From: Rhizobium sp. AC27/96
Lineage (GTDB): Bacteria; Pseudomonadota; Alphaproteobacteria; Rhizobiales; Rhizobiaceae
Reading direction: 5' to 3'
Length of the DNA: 64,000 nucleotides
Assembly: GCF_001692325.1 (NCBI RefSeq)
Contig: NZ_LXKN01000070.1
Coordinates: forward strand, 62,001 to 126,000
Below the pieces are notes generated by a model. The model had not been told where the DNA came from. It was given only the letters and a program-made list of their open reading frames with translations, and did no database searches. The stretch's first letter is position 1. Every line of letters starts with the position of its first letter. The translations under genes were made by a program, and so were the position numbers. Shown piece after piece: positions 33,051 through 41,608 of this stretch.

Positions 33051-34214
33051 TTGGGCAATCTGGTTTTTGTCGGCAAGGAAACCGTAGGGGATGAAACGCG
33101 CGTCGCGGCATCCGTCGAGAGTGTCAAGAAGATGAGAAGTCTCGGCTTCGATGTGGTCATCGAGGCCGGCGCCGGGGCTTCCGCCCGCATTCCTGACAGC
33201 GAATACGAGGCCATGGGCGCACGCATCGGCACCGCGAAGGATGCCAAGCGAGCGGATGTGATCCTCAAGGTCAGGCGGCCGACGAGCAAGGAAATTTCCG
33301 GCTACAAGAGCGGCGCGATCGTTATCGCCATCATGGATCCCTATGGCAACGAGGCTGCTCTCGTCGAGATGGCGCGCGCCGGACTGACGAGCTTTGCCAT
33401 GGAGCTGATGCCACGCATCACGCGGGCGCAGTCGATGGACGTCCTGTCGTCGCAGGCCAATCTCGCCGGTTATCAGGCGGTCATCGAGGCTGCCGCAATC
33501 TATGACCGGGCATTGCCGATGATGATGACCGCAGCCGGCACCGTGCCGGCGGCTAAGGTATTCGTCATGGGCGCCGGTGTTGCCGGCCTGCAGGCGATCG
33601 CCACGGCCCGGCGCCTGGGTGCCCTGGTCTCGGGTACCGACGTGCGTCCGGCTGCCAAGGAGCAGGTTGCCTCGCTCGGCGCGAAATTCATCGCCGTCGA
33701 GGACGAAGAGTTCAAGGCGGCGGAGACCGCTGGCGGCTACGCCAAGGAAATGTCGAAAGAGTATCAGGCCAAGCAGGCAGCGCTCGTGGCGGAGCACATC
33801 GCCAAGCAGGATATCATCATCACCACGGCGCTGATCCCGGGCCGGCCGGCACCGAGGCTTGTCAGCCGCGACATGCTGAAGGCGATGCGGCCTGGCGCGG
33901 TCGCGGTCGATCTTGCCGTCGAGCGTGGCGGCAATATCGAGGGCGCCGAATACAACACCATCGCGGATGTCGAAGGCGTCAAGGTGGTCGGATATCCGAA
34001 CATGGCCGGACGAATTCCGGCAAGCGCGTCGGCTCTTTATGCCAAGAACCTCGTCACCTTCCTGGAAACGATGGTGGACAAGGACAGCAAGAGCCTCGGC
34101 CTCAATCGCGCCGACGAGCTGATCAAGGCGACGATGCTGACCGATGGCGGCGAAGTCGTGCACCCGAATTTCGTCGATCCCGATCAGCCGACGGTCAAAA
34201 AGGGAGATCTCTGA
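33051..34214 (+). CDS. pntAA: NAD(P) transhydrogenase subunit alpha part 1
   Basis: The NAD(H)-binding domain I of the proton-pumping Re/Si-specific transhydrogenase, which reduces NADP+ with NADH at the inner membrane. The ~387-residue cytoplasmic protein has KETVGDETRVAAS at the N terminus, TSFAMELMPRITRAQSMDVLSSQANLAGYQAVI, the Rossmann loop VFVMGAGVAGLQAIATARRLGA (~170) and ITTALIPGRPAPRLVS. I prefer TTG 33051 (GAGG at 33039-33042, eight bases upstream) over GTG 33042. pntAB starts one base after its stop. The alpha subunit is split, as is usual in alphaproteobacteria. Confidence 0.94.
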   Translation: MGNLVFVGKETVGDETRVAASVESVKKMRSLGFDVVIEAGAGASARIPDSEYEAMGARIGTAKDAKRADVILKVRRPTSKEISGYKSGAIVIAIMDPYGNEAALVEMARAGLTSFAMELMPRITRAQSMDVLSSQANLAGYQAVIEAAAIYDRALPMMMTAAGTVPAAKVFVMGAGVAGLQAIATARRLGALVSGTDVRPAAKEQVASLGAKFIAVEDEEFKAAETAGGYAKEMSKEYQAKQAALVAEHIAKQDIIITTALIPGRPAPRLVSRDMLKAMRPGAVAVDLAVERGGNIEGAEYNTIADVEGVKVVGYPNMAGRIPASASALYAKNLVTFLETMVDKDSKSLGLNRADELIKATMLTDGGEVVHPNFVDPDQPTVKKGDL

Positions 34215-34215
34215 G

Positions 34216-34614
34216 ATGGCCAGCCAAGCAATGGACCAGGCACTCCAGCAACTGAATGACGCCGTGACCGCCGTCACGACGGCCGCCGCACAGGCGCCCG
34301 AAGTCGCGAGCGCCGCAACGGGCGGGGTGATCGATCCCTTCGTGTTTCAGTTCGCGATCTTCGTGCTGGCGATCTTCGTGGGTTACTATGTGGTCTGGTC
34401 GGTGACGCCGGCTCTGCACACGCCGCTGATGGCGGTGACGAATGCAATCTCCTCGGTCATCGTCGTCGGCGCATTGCTGGCGGTCGGTATCTCCGCCAGC
34501 GGCCTGGCCACGGGGTTCGGCTTCGTCGCGCTGGTGCTGGTGTCGGTCAACATCTTCGGCGGCTTCCTCGTCACACAGCGCATGCTGGCGATGTACCGCA
34601 AGAAGGACAAGTGA
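34216..34614 (+). CDS. pntAB: NAD(P) transhydrogenase subunit alpha part 2
   Basis: The membrane part of the alpha subunit (domain II start), 132 residues with about three TM helices (FVFQFAIFVLAIFVGYYVVWSV, AISSVIVVGALLAVGIS, GFVALVLVSVNIFGGFLVTQRMLAMY). The Ala/Gln-rich N terminus is a short cytoplasmic tail. AGGGAG ten bases before ATG 34216 sets the start; the longer frame begins inside pntAA. It contributes to the proton channel with PntB, whose ATG lies eight bases after the pntAB stop. Confidence 0.94.
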   Translation: MASQAMDQALQQLNDAVTAVTTAAAQAPEVASAATGGVIDPFVFQFAIFVLAIFVGYYVVWSVTPALHTPLMAVTNAISSVIVVGALLAVGISASGLATGFGFVALVLVSVNIFGGFLVTQRMLAMYRKKDK

Positions 34615-34621
34615 GGCCGGC

Positions 34622-36016
34622 ATGACCAATATCGCAGCTTTCCTCTATCTCGTCTCCGGTGTGCTGTTCGTTCTGGCACTGCGCGGCCTTTCGCACCCCG
34701 CGACCAGCCGGCGCGGCAATCTCTACGGCATGGTGGGCATGGGGATCGCCATCGTCACCACGCTGGTGCTGGCAACCCCGTCCTTCGGCGGTCTGGTGCT
34801 GATCATCCTCGGTCTTGCCATTGGCGGCGGGGCAGGCGCCTATATCGCCCGCGTCATCCCGATGACCTCGATGCCGCAGCTTGTGGCCGGCTTCCACTCG
34901 CTGGTGGGTCTTGCCGCTGTTTTGGTGGCGGCATCGGCGCTCTATACGCCCTCTTCCTTCGGTATCGGCAATATCGGCTCGATCCATACGGAAGCGCGCG
35001 TCGAGATGGCGATCGGTGCGGCGATCGGCGCGCTGACCTTCACGGGTTCTATCATTGCTTTCCTGAAGCTCGACGGGCGCATGTCCGGCAAGCCGATCAT
35101 GCTGCCCTTCCGGCACGTCATCAACGCCGCGCTGCTGGTTCTCATCGTCTTTTTCATCGTCGGCCTTGCCGTCAGCGAAAGCCATTTCGATTTCTGGGCA
35201 ATCATCGTCCTGTCGCTGGCGCTCGGCGTGCTGCTGATCGTGCCGATCGGTGGCGCGGACATGCCTGTCGTCGTGTCGATGCTGAATTCCTATTCGGGAT
35301 GGGCGGCGGCCGGTATCGGCTTCACGCTCGGTAATCTGGCGCTGATCATCACCGGCGCGCTCGTCGGTTCTTCCGGCGCGATCCTGTCCTACATCATGTG
35401 CAAAGGCATGAACCGCTCTTTCGTCTCGGTCATCCTTGGCGGCTTTGGCGGAGAGACGGCATCCGGCGGCGCTGATAATTCCGACAAGTCCGTCAAGCTC
35501 GGCTCGGCCGAGGATGCCGCCTATCTCATGGCGAATGCTTCCAAGGTCATCATCGTGCCGGGTTATGGCATGGCGGTCGCACAGGCACAGCATGCGTTGC
35601 GCGAGATGGCGGACAGGCTGAAGGCGCATGGCGTGGAGGTGAAATACGCCATCCACCCCGTTGCCGGCCGCATGCCTGGCCATATGAACGTGCTGCTTGC
35701 CGAAGCCAACGTGCCCTATGACGAGGTGTTCGAGCTCGAGGACATCAACTCGGAATTCGCCCAGGCCGATGTCGCCTACGTCATCGGCGCCAACGACGTC
35801 ACCAATCCGGCGGCGCGCGACGACAAGACTTCGCCGATCTACGGCATGCCGATCCTCGACGTCGACAAGGCGAAGACCTGCCTCTTCGTCAAGCGCTCGC
35901 TTGGCTCCGGCTATGCCGGCATCGACAATACGCTGTTCTACAAGGACGGCACGATGATGCTGCTGGGCGATGCCAAGAAGGTGACCGAGGAAATCGTCAA
36001 GGCGATGAACGAGTAA
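34622..36016 (+). CDS. pntB: NAD(P) transhydrogenase subunit beta
   Basis: The 464-residue beta subunit: about eight or nine TM helices (domain II) and a C-terminal NADP(H)-binding domain III. Landmarks are SMPQLVAGFHSLVGLAAVLVA, GFTLGNLALIITGALVGSSGAILSYIMCKGMNRSF, VIIVPGYGMAVAQAQHAL (~305) and VIGANDVTNPAARDDKTSPIYGMPILDVDKA (~400), all conserved in PntB. The coupling of proton flow to hydride transfer takes place here. It is the last gene of the pnt operon and converges with the kinase gene. Confidence 0.95.
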   Translation: MTNIAAFLYLVSGVLFVLALRGLSHPATSRRGNLYGMVGMGIAIVTTLVLATPSFGGLVLIILGLAIGGGAGAYIARVIPMTSMPQLVAGFHSLVGLAAVLVAASALYTPSSFGIGNIGSIHTEARVEMAIGAAIGALTFTGSIIAFLKLDGRMSGKPIMLPFRHVINAALLVLIVFFIVGLAVSESHFDFWAIIVLSLALGVLLIVPIGGADMPVVVSMLNSYSGWAAAGIGFTLGNLALIITGALVGSSGAILSYIMCKGMNRSFVSVILGGFGGETASGGADNSDKSVKLGSAEDAAYLMANASKVIIVPGYGMAVAQAQHALREMADRLKAHGVEVKYAIHPVAGRMPGHMNVLLAEANVPYDEVFELEDINSEFAQADVAYVIGANDVTNPAARDDKTSPIYGMPILDVDKAKTCLFVKRSLGSGYAGIDNTLFYKDGTMMLLGDAKKVTEEIVKAMNE

Positions 36017-36046
36017 AGGCGTTCACCTCCCATTCGGATTGCCTGC

Positions 36047-37735
36047 CTATGCCCGTTCGCGCTCGCGCTCCATCGTGTTGCGCGGGGCGATCAGTATCCA
36101 GACGAGGCCGCCGGGGCGGAAATCGATCTCGACGCTGCCGCTGAAGGACGCGGCGGCATGGGTCTTCGTCACGGTGGTGCCGAAGCCGGTCTCGGTCGGA
36201 GGCTTGACGGGCGGACCGCCGCTTTCCGTCCATGTGACTCGGATCATTGGTCCGCTGTCGCCGGCTTCATTCGCCCACTCGATGGCGATCCTGCCTTCAG
36301 GGGCAGAAAGCGCACCGTATTTCACCGAATTCGTCGCAAGCTCATGCAGGATCAGCCCAAGGTTTTGCACGGCTTCGGGCTTCAGCAGAAAGTCGTTGCC
36401 CAGGACGTCGAGTTGCTGCGGGCCTTGCAGAAAGGTGGCGAGATGGATGTCGATCACCCGGCGCAGCGAAACGCCCGACCATTGTTCGCTGGTCAGCACT
36501 TCGATCGATCGAGCCAATCCCTCCAGCCGGTCGGCGACGGCACGCTGGAAGGTATCGACACTATCCGTCTGCCGCGCGAGCTGACGGGTCATCGCCTGGG
36601 CAAGCGCCAGCAGGTTCTTGGTGCGGTGGACGAGCTCATGCATGACGAAATGCAGCCGGTCTTCCGTGACGCTGCGATCGAAGGATGCATTGGAAAGCGC
36701 GACGGCCACCTGGTTGGCTTCGACAACGCTGGTTTCGACCGGGGCGACGATCTCGCCGCGGCCCATGCGGTCTGCCATGTCAGCAATGCTCTGTATGGTG
36801 GTCCGCACCTGGCGCGCCAGGGCATAGACGGCGATCAACGCCACCAGCAGCAAGGTGACGCCGCCGTAGATCAGGAAGCGCCAGGTGCTCATCAGCGAGG
36901 ATTGTGCCGAGGCGACAGGCCCCCAGACGACCGCTTTCCATGACCATCCGGAGATCTGGGCATAGCCAAGCAGCGAGTGCGGCAGGACCTTGTCATCCTG
37001 ATAGACGCCGCTCGATGCAATCAGCTTGGAGAGAATTTCCTTGTTGAACACGTCGCCCGGCGCGTGGATCGTCGGCCCGCCGGCGGCAACGACATGGCCC
37101 GATTTGTCGAGGACCGCTGCCGACCAGCCCGGCGGCAAAGCCTCCGTAGAGATGAGCTTGGCAAGATCATCGGCATCCTGGGTTATGGCCAGGGCGGCGC
37201 CTGCCGGTGAATGTTCGAGCGGCAAGGTGACGTTATAGACCCACCGGTGGATGGTTGAGCCCACGAAGACGTCGGAGGTTTCGATGCGCCCGGAATCGAG
37301 CGCGGATTGCAGCGCAGTGATATTGCCCGTCTTGCCGAGCGGCTTGCTAAGAGGCCAGCGGGTGTTCAGCCTGATATCGCCATCCTTGTTCATCAGCAGG
37401 ACGAAGAGGGAATCGGTGCGCAAGACCGTCTCCGTCCGGGCGAAGAAGGTGGCTATGTCGTTTTGCTCCAGCTCCGGTGAAGAGGAAAGCAGTCGCAGCG
37501 TCGTCGCCATGTCCTGCAATTGCCGATCGATGACGCGCGCCAGAGCCTGGGCGTCCTGAACGGTATCGCCCTTCAATGCGTCGCGCTCATTGTCTTCGAG
37601 CTGAACCAGGAGCAAGGCGACAAAGGCCAGAATAGGCAAGGCGATCGCCAGTGCGATGGCGATCAGATAAGCCCCAATTGACGCCTTAGGGAAATGTGGC
37701 TTCCTCATGGTGCGATCAACCGATCGTAACTCCAT
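36047..37735 (-). CDS. HWE-family sensor histidine kinase
   Basis: A ~562-residue membrane sensor kinase. TM1 (~23-45), a periplasmic Cache-like sensor (VIDRQLQDMATTLRLLSSSPELEQ, FVGSTIHRWVYNVTLPL), TM2 (~295-315), a HAMP-like segment (QSIADMADRMGRGEIVAPV) and the HWE kinase core. The phosphoacceptor is in HELVHRTKNLLALAQAM; the ATP site is ILHELATNSVKYGALS; the diagnostic WTE is at VTWTESGGPPV. Start is uncertain: none of ATG 37750, 37735 or 37708 has a good Shine-Dalgarno. No response regulator is adjacent. Confidence 0.88.
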   Translation of the reverse strand: MELRSVDRTMRKPHFPKASIGAYLIAIALAIALPILAFVALLLVQLEDNERDALKGDTVQDAQALARVIDRQLQDMATTLRLLSSSPELEQNDIATFFARTETVLRTDSLFVLLMNKDGDIRLNTRWPLSKPLGKTGNITALQSALDSGRIETSDVFVGSTIHRWVYNVTLPLEHSPAGAALAITQDADDLAKLISTEALPPGWSAAVLDKSGHVVAAGGPTIHAPGDVFNKEILSKLIASSGVYQDDKVLPHSLLGYAQISGWSWKAVVWGPVASAQSSLMSTWRFLIYGGVTLLLVALIAVYALARQVRTTIQSIADMADRMGRGEIVAPVETSVVEANQVAVALSNASFDRSVTEDRLHFVMHELVHRTKNLLALAQAMTRQLARQTDSVDTFQRAVADRLEGLARSIEVLTSEQWSGVSLRRVIDIHLATFLQGPQQLDVLGNDFLLKPEAVQNLGLILHELATNSVKYGALSAPEGRIAIEWANEAGDSGPMIRVTWTESGGPPVKPPTETGFGTTVTKTHAAASFSGSVEIDFRPGGLVWILIAPRNTMERERERA

Positions 37736-37961
37736 GACGATGGGAAACATTGGCAAAAGCGGAAAGATTGGTTCTCGTCGTCATGCCAAGCGCCCCCATG
37801 CCTAGTCCCGAGCTACATGCTCTCGAAGCGCCCATGTTAGGGCGCGGTAAATTACCTTGCAACATCTGAAAAGTCATTGCCGCGAAATCATAAGCGATCT
37901 CGGATATTTACGACCATAAAGATGTATTCCTGCGGTTGCGGCAACCGTGCCTTCTTCCGGG

Positions 37962-39032
37962 TCAGTCAAAGCGGGACAGGCGGAAAGGCGAGAGTTGCGG
38001 GGCTTTGCAGCCGTCGAGGATTTCCTCGGCGGCAAGCAGTCCGACGAGTGGTGCCAGCGTTACGCCGGAGTGAAGAACGGCGAGATAGAGGCCCGGTACC
38101 GCATCGACGCCCCCGAGGATCGGAAAACCATCCTTCGGCGTCGGCCGATAGCCGATGGTATGAAAATCGAGCGTCAGTGCCTCGCCGCCTTTCAATGCTG
38201 CCCTGACCTTGGCGAAGAGCTCAGCTGCGGCTTTCTCCGGTTGGTCTCCGGGATTGGTGCCGCCGAAATCGCTGCCGGCGATGATCCGCCCCTCCGCCGT
38301 CTGGCGCATGTGCAGTTCCGGCGCCATCACCAGGCCATTCAGCAGTTTGGGAGCGGGCAGGGAGTGGACGATGAGGCCCGGCGGTGTTTCGAGCGGCACA
38401 TCGATATCCACCGATGCGGCGAGCGCTGCTGTGCCGGCGCCAGCGGCCAGAACGACATGATCGGCAGTTATAACGCCCTGGCTAGTTTCGACGCCGATGA
38501 TCTTGGCATTATCCCTCAGCAGGCGGGTGACCTCGACGCCGGACAATAGTGTCGCGCCGTGGCGCTCTGCATCTTCCAGCAGCAGCGCGGCGGCTGCGAC
38601 GGGCTCGACCGCGCCTTCCTCAGCGACATGCAGCGCGTAGTCCGGCGGGGAGGCAAGGCTCGGTTCGATCATTGCACTGGTGGCGCGATTGACAGGCTGT
38701 ATGCCGTAGCCCCAGCCGTGATGCTGAGCCGCATAGGCGTCCAGCTCCACCTCGGGGAGATCCCAGCTCAATCCGCCGCACCAGGACAGCGGCAGGCCCG
38801 GCACCTCCGCCGCCAGTCGCGACCATTCGGCCATGGAGCGATGCCTGAGCCGGAAATAGAACTCCGGATTGCCCCAGCTCGCATTGATCCAGGCGAAGGA
38901 ATTGGGCGTCGCCACGCCGCCGATCTTTCCGGCAATCACCGTGACTTCAGCGCCCTTGCGCTGGAGGTGCCAGGCGATGGAAGCGCCGATAATTCCGGCG
39001 CCGATGACGATGACTTTCTGGGGGGAGGGCAT
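37962..39032 (-). CDS. FAD-dependent oxidoreductase, D-amino acid/glycine oxidase family
   Basis: A 356-residue DAO-family flavoenzyme, probably oxidising an amine or amino acid. The dinucleotide fold is at the N terminus (KVIVIGAGIIGASIAWHLQRKGAEVTVI); other family parts are HVVLAAGAGTAALAASV and the C-terminal IGYRPTPKDGFPILGG and VLHSGVTLAPLVGLLAAEEI, where the second FAD contact lies. No Tat or Sec signal. The substrate cannot be assigned; sarcosine or glycine oxidase-like enzymes share this architecture. It is a lone gene, upstream of a hairpin terminator that belongs to the TPR gene. Confidence 0.88.
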   Translation of the reverse strand: MPSPQKVIVIGAGIIGASIAWHLQRKGAEVTVIAGKIGGVATPNSFAWINASWGNPEFYFRLRHRSMAEWSRLAAEVPGLPLSWCGGLSWDLPEVELDAYAAQHHGWGYGIQPVNRATSAMIEPSLASPPDYALHVAEEGAVEPVAAAALLLEDAERHGATLLSGVEVTRLLRDNAKIIGVETSQGVITADHVVLAAGAGTAALAASVDIDVPLETPPGLIVHSLPAPKLLNGLVMAPELHMRQTAEGRIIAGSDFGGTNPGDQPEKAAAELFAKVRAALKGGEALTLDFHTIGYRPTPKDGFPILGGVDAVPGLYLAVLHSGVTLAPLVGLLAAEEILDGCKAPQLSPFRLSRFD

Positions 39033-39084
39033 ATCGCTGTCTCGTTCGGATGGGGTGCCTCAAGACTAGGCGTTCATCGGCGCA

Positions 39085-39118
39085 AAGAAAAGCCGCCGGG
39101 CGAAGCATCGCCGGCGGC
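39085..39118 (-). terminator. Rho-independent terminator of the TPR lipoprotein gene
   Basis: On the minus strand GCCGCCGGCGA pairs with TCGCCCGGCGGC (one bulge) and is followed by TTTTCTTT. It lies about 30 bases after the TPR gene stop codon (39147). Confidence 0.8.
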
Positions 39119-39146
39119 CGAATGTCCTATTGTGGTGCGACCTTTA

Positions 39147-40043
39147 TCAGGCGCCGGCGCCTACGCGCGCCAGGCCATCTCTGGCTGGCTGATAGTTGGG
39201 ATCGAGATTGACCGCGTGCTGGTAGGAGCGGCGGGCTTTCGCCTTGTCACCCTTGCGCTCATAGACGAAGGCCTGATTTGCCCAGGATTCGGCGACCTTG
39301 TTGTTCAGATCGATGGCGTGGTTGAAATCGGCGAAGGCATTGTCGTCGTCATTCTGCGCGAGATAGGAAATGCCGCGGCTGTTGTAGGGCTCCGGCGAGT
39401 TCGGCGACAGCGAGATTGCCTTCGAGAAATCGTCAATCGCCTTGTCCTGCTGATTGCGCTTCTGGAAGATCACGCCGCGGCCATTATAGGCGCGGCCATC
39501 CGTCGTTCCCAGGCTGATGGCCTTGGAATAGTCGTTGAAGGCATCGTTGTCGCGGCCTGCCTGGCGATAGAGATTGCCACGGCCGATATAGGCGACATCG
39601 TAGTTGCCGTTGATCTGCAGCGCTGCATTATAGTCGGCGACCGCTTCCGGCAGCTTGCCCATGTTGCGGTAGATGAGCGCGCGGTTGGCGTAAGCCTGAT
39701 AGAACTTCGGATTGAGCTGGATCGCCTGATTGAAGTCCCCAAGGGCGCGGTTGAAATCACCGCCACGGCCGTAAGCGGTGCCGCGTACGTTATAGCCTTC
39801 CGGATCCTGGGGATTGGCGTTGATGACCGAGGTCAGCGAAGCAATATTTTCCGAGGAGCCCTGCGCCTTGTCGATGCGTATGACGCTATCGGTTGAGGCG
39901 GTCTGGCAGCCGGAAAGGCTGATTGCGGCAAAAATTGCCAAAGCCGGCAGAGCCGCGGCGCGCTTCGAAACACGGGAGGAGAGGCTCGAAGTGCGGAACT
40001 GTACGAAAGTCGTCATTGCCATTATCGGGTTCGCTTTCCCCAT
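39147..40043 (-). CDS. Tetratricopeptide repeat lipoprotein
   Basis: A 298-residue protein with a hydrophobic N-terminal segment and a lipobox-like LSGCQT (cysteine ~46), so it is likely anchored to a membrane after export. From ~70 to the C terminus are about six TPR units, ~34 residues each: YNVRGTAYGRGGDFNRALGDFNQAI, AYANRALIYRNMGKLPEAVADYNAAL, AYIGRGNLYRQAGRDNDAFNDYSKAI and later copies. TPRs mediate protein-protein contacts; no partner is identified. The ATG chosen is the first; later ATGs at 40022 or 40016 would shorten the pre-lipobox tail. It is transcribed toward a terminator and lies downstream of rpsU. Confidence 0.85.
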   Translation of the reverse strand: MGKANPIMAMTTFVQFRTSSLSSRVSKRAAALPALAIFAAISLSGCQTASTDSVIRIDKAQGSSENIASLTSVINANPQDPEGYNVRGTAYGRGGDFNRALGDFNQAIQLNPKFYQAYANRALIYRNMGKLPEAVADYNAALQINGNYDVAYIGRGNLYRQAGRDNDAFNDYSKAISLGTTDGRAYNGRGVIFQKRNQQDKAIDDFSKAISLSPNSPEPYNSRGISYLAQNDDDNAFADFNHAIDLNNKVAESWANQAFVYERKGDKAKARRSYQHAVNLDPNYQPARDGLARVGAGA

Positions 40044-40094
40044 GCGTCATATCAGTCTGTTCTGATTTAATCCGATTTGCGCAGAGAATAAATC

Positions 40095-40126
40095 AAAAAG
40101 GCGGCGGCGAACGACTCGCCCCCGCC
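40095..40126 (-). terminator. Rho-independent terminator of rpsU
   Basis: On the minus strand GGCGGGGGCGA (from 40126) pairs with TCGCCGCCGCC (one mismatch), loop GTCGT, followed by TTTTT at 40099-40095. It lies 35 bases after the rpsU stop and before the TPR gene start. Confidence 0.8.
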
Positions 40127-40160
40127 ACACATACATCTGAAAACGTCCAAAAAACGGCGA

Positions 40161-40373
40161 TTACTTGGCAACCAAGCCTTCGCGCTGAGCACGCTTGCGG
40201 GCAAGCTTGCGAACGCGACGAACAGCTTCGGCCTTTTCGCGAGCACGCTTCTGCGACGGCTTCTCGTAATAATCGCGCATCTTCATTTCGCGGAAAATAC
40301 CTTCGCGCTGCATCTTCTTCTTGAGAGCGCGGAGAGCCTGGTCAACATTGTTATCGCGGACAAGTACCTGCAC
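40161..40373 (-). CDS. rpsU: 30S ribosomal protein S21
   Basis: A small basic ribosomal protein that helps initiation through contact with the 30S anti-Shine-Dalgarno region. From the GTG start at 40373 it is 70 residues: VQVLVRDNNVDQALRALKKK, then REGIFREMKMRDYYEKPSQKRAREK, and a basic C-terminal tail ending REGLVAK. Homologs start at this point (MQVLVRDNN), so I reject the longer frame to 40406. AAAGGA lies 13 bases before the GTG, so spacing is long. It is followed by a good terminator. Confidence 0.93.
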   Translation of the reverse strand: MQVLVRDNNVDQALRALKKKMQREGIFREMKMRDYYEKPSQKRAREKAEAVRRVRKLARKRAQREGLVAK

Positions 40374-40721
40374 GAGAATCACGTTCCTTTGGTTTGTTGT
40401 TACCAACGGCGACGGCGGCGCCTGGAGGCAAAAAAATAACGTTCGCGCAGCCGTAGCCTTGCGATTGGTTAGGCGGGATAGCAGATCGGTTTGTCAAAGT
40501 CTAGCCAGATCGTGAGTTTGCCGGGGAAAAAGCGGCTTGTCGAGGGCTGAATTGGCCCGATAAAGCCATCGCCGCCTCATGATGGTTCTGGCATGAGAAT
40601 GTGATTTTCGGTGTTTTGCGACACTGACATGCCTGCGCGATGATTCTGGATCACAGTCATTTGTGCGCTACTGCCATTGCCCGATTCCCACCGTGAGATG
40701 GTGCAAAGGGGGAGCTACTTT
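40374..40721. other. Intergenic region between rpsU and secreted-protein gene
   Basis: About 350 bases with no convincing gene. It must contain divergent promoters for rpsU (minus) and the secreted protein gene (plus). The one visible structure is GGCATG (40590-40595) pairing with CATGCC (40628-40633), enclosing GTGT/ACAC. GGGGGAG precedes the plus-strand ATG at 40722. No operator recognised. Confidence 0.5.
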
Positions 40722-41000
40722 ATGGAACCACTCGACTTGGCTTCCGCCGGAAAACTCGGTGCCGCGCTCATGCTTGCTTTCGTCGCTCTTGCCGTAACTC
40801 CTGCGCCTGCTGCATCAGGCGAAGTGCATTTCGGTAGGAATGTCCGGGTCGGCGATCATGATTTTTCGCACCAGACTTTTGACAGCAAGCATCGCGCGCA
40901 AATTTATCTTTACAACCATAAGCCGCAGAAGCCAGGATGTGTCTGGCGCAGCGACGGCCGTGGTGGCCGGGTGGAGGTTTGTCACCTGCAGCGCAAGTAG
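40722..41000 (+). CDS. Small secreted protein, function unknown
   Basis: I do not recognise this gene. The 92-residue product has a hydrophobic N-terminal segment (LGAALMLAFVALAVTPAPAASG) that looks like a signal peptide cleaved after AAS or PAA. The mature part (~60 residues) is basic and His-rich with two cysteines (PGCVWRSDG, VEVCHLQRK) that could pair in the periplasm. GGGGGAGCTACTTT before ATG 40722 decides the start over an upstream frame. It is 15 bases before the next membrane-protein gene, so they may be co-transcribed. Confidence 0.7.
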   Translation: MEPLDLASAGKLGAALMLAFVALAVTPAPAASGEVHFGRNVRVGDHDFSHQTFDSKHRAQIYLYNHKPQKPGCVWRSDGRGGRVEVCHLQRK

Positions 41001-41015
41001 GATGGACTGGGGATT

Positions 41016-41432
41016 ATGAGCGATAAGACGATGCCGACGAGCGTTCGATATTACGGACGCCTCACATATGCTGGAATAGCGGTTGTTTTGATAAATCAAG
41101 GGGTGAACTGGGATAGGACGGCCAGTCGTCTTGCCGAAGCACCATTGGCCTTCACGATTTTACAGATTGCGATTCTTTGCATCCAAATCTTTTGGGTTTG
41201 GCTGGTTGTCCGTAAACGGGCGAACTGGGCGCGTTGGGTGACACTTGGCGGGCAATTCGCTATGATATTTATCATTGGTTTCGGCTTCGGCGTACTCGCT
41301 ATTAGAGGTCACGCTGAGGGAACGGTTTTCGAATTGATTATGCTAATTTTGATGACCTCGTTTTATTTGTTTGGCGCCTGTCTTCTTTTTACGCGTGACG
41401 CAACAATGTGGTTTGTTCCCCAACGGGCATGA
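41016..41432 (+). CDS. Predicted four-helix membrane protein, function unknown
   Basis: Not recognised. The 138-residue product has four hydrophobic segments (LTYAGIAVVLINQGV, FTILQIAILCIQIFWVWLVV, WVTLGGQFAMIFIIGFGFGVLAI, LIMLILMTSFYLFGACLLF), separated by short basic loops. Its codon use is more AT-rich than the flanking genes, hinting at a newer acquisition or weak expression. Shine-Dalgarno GGGG at ~41009 is modest. It follows the small secreted-protein gene closely. No motif suggests a reaction. Confidence 0.65.
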   Translation: MSDKTMPTSVRYYGRLTYAGIAVVLINQGVNWDRTASRLAEAPLAFTILQIAILCIQIFWVWLVVRKRANWARWVTLGGQFAMIFIIGFGFGVLAIRGHAEGTVFELIMLILMTSFYLFGACLLFTRDATMWFVPQRA

Positions 41433-41608
41433 ATTCGGCCATATCGGCGCAGACTCCGCAGATGACTTGACGTTGTTGTTCGCCCATTCTTTTTGACCGT
41501 GTCGAAAGACGGTCCTGAATGCGTCGCAAAAGAGCCGTTGTGTCGGTTTTTGATTTGCGATCTGTATGAGCCATAAAAGGGCGTCATGCCTGAAGGAGTT
41601 GAGGGCGA

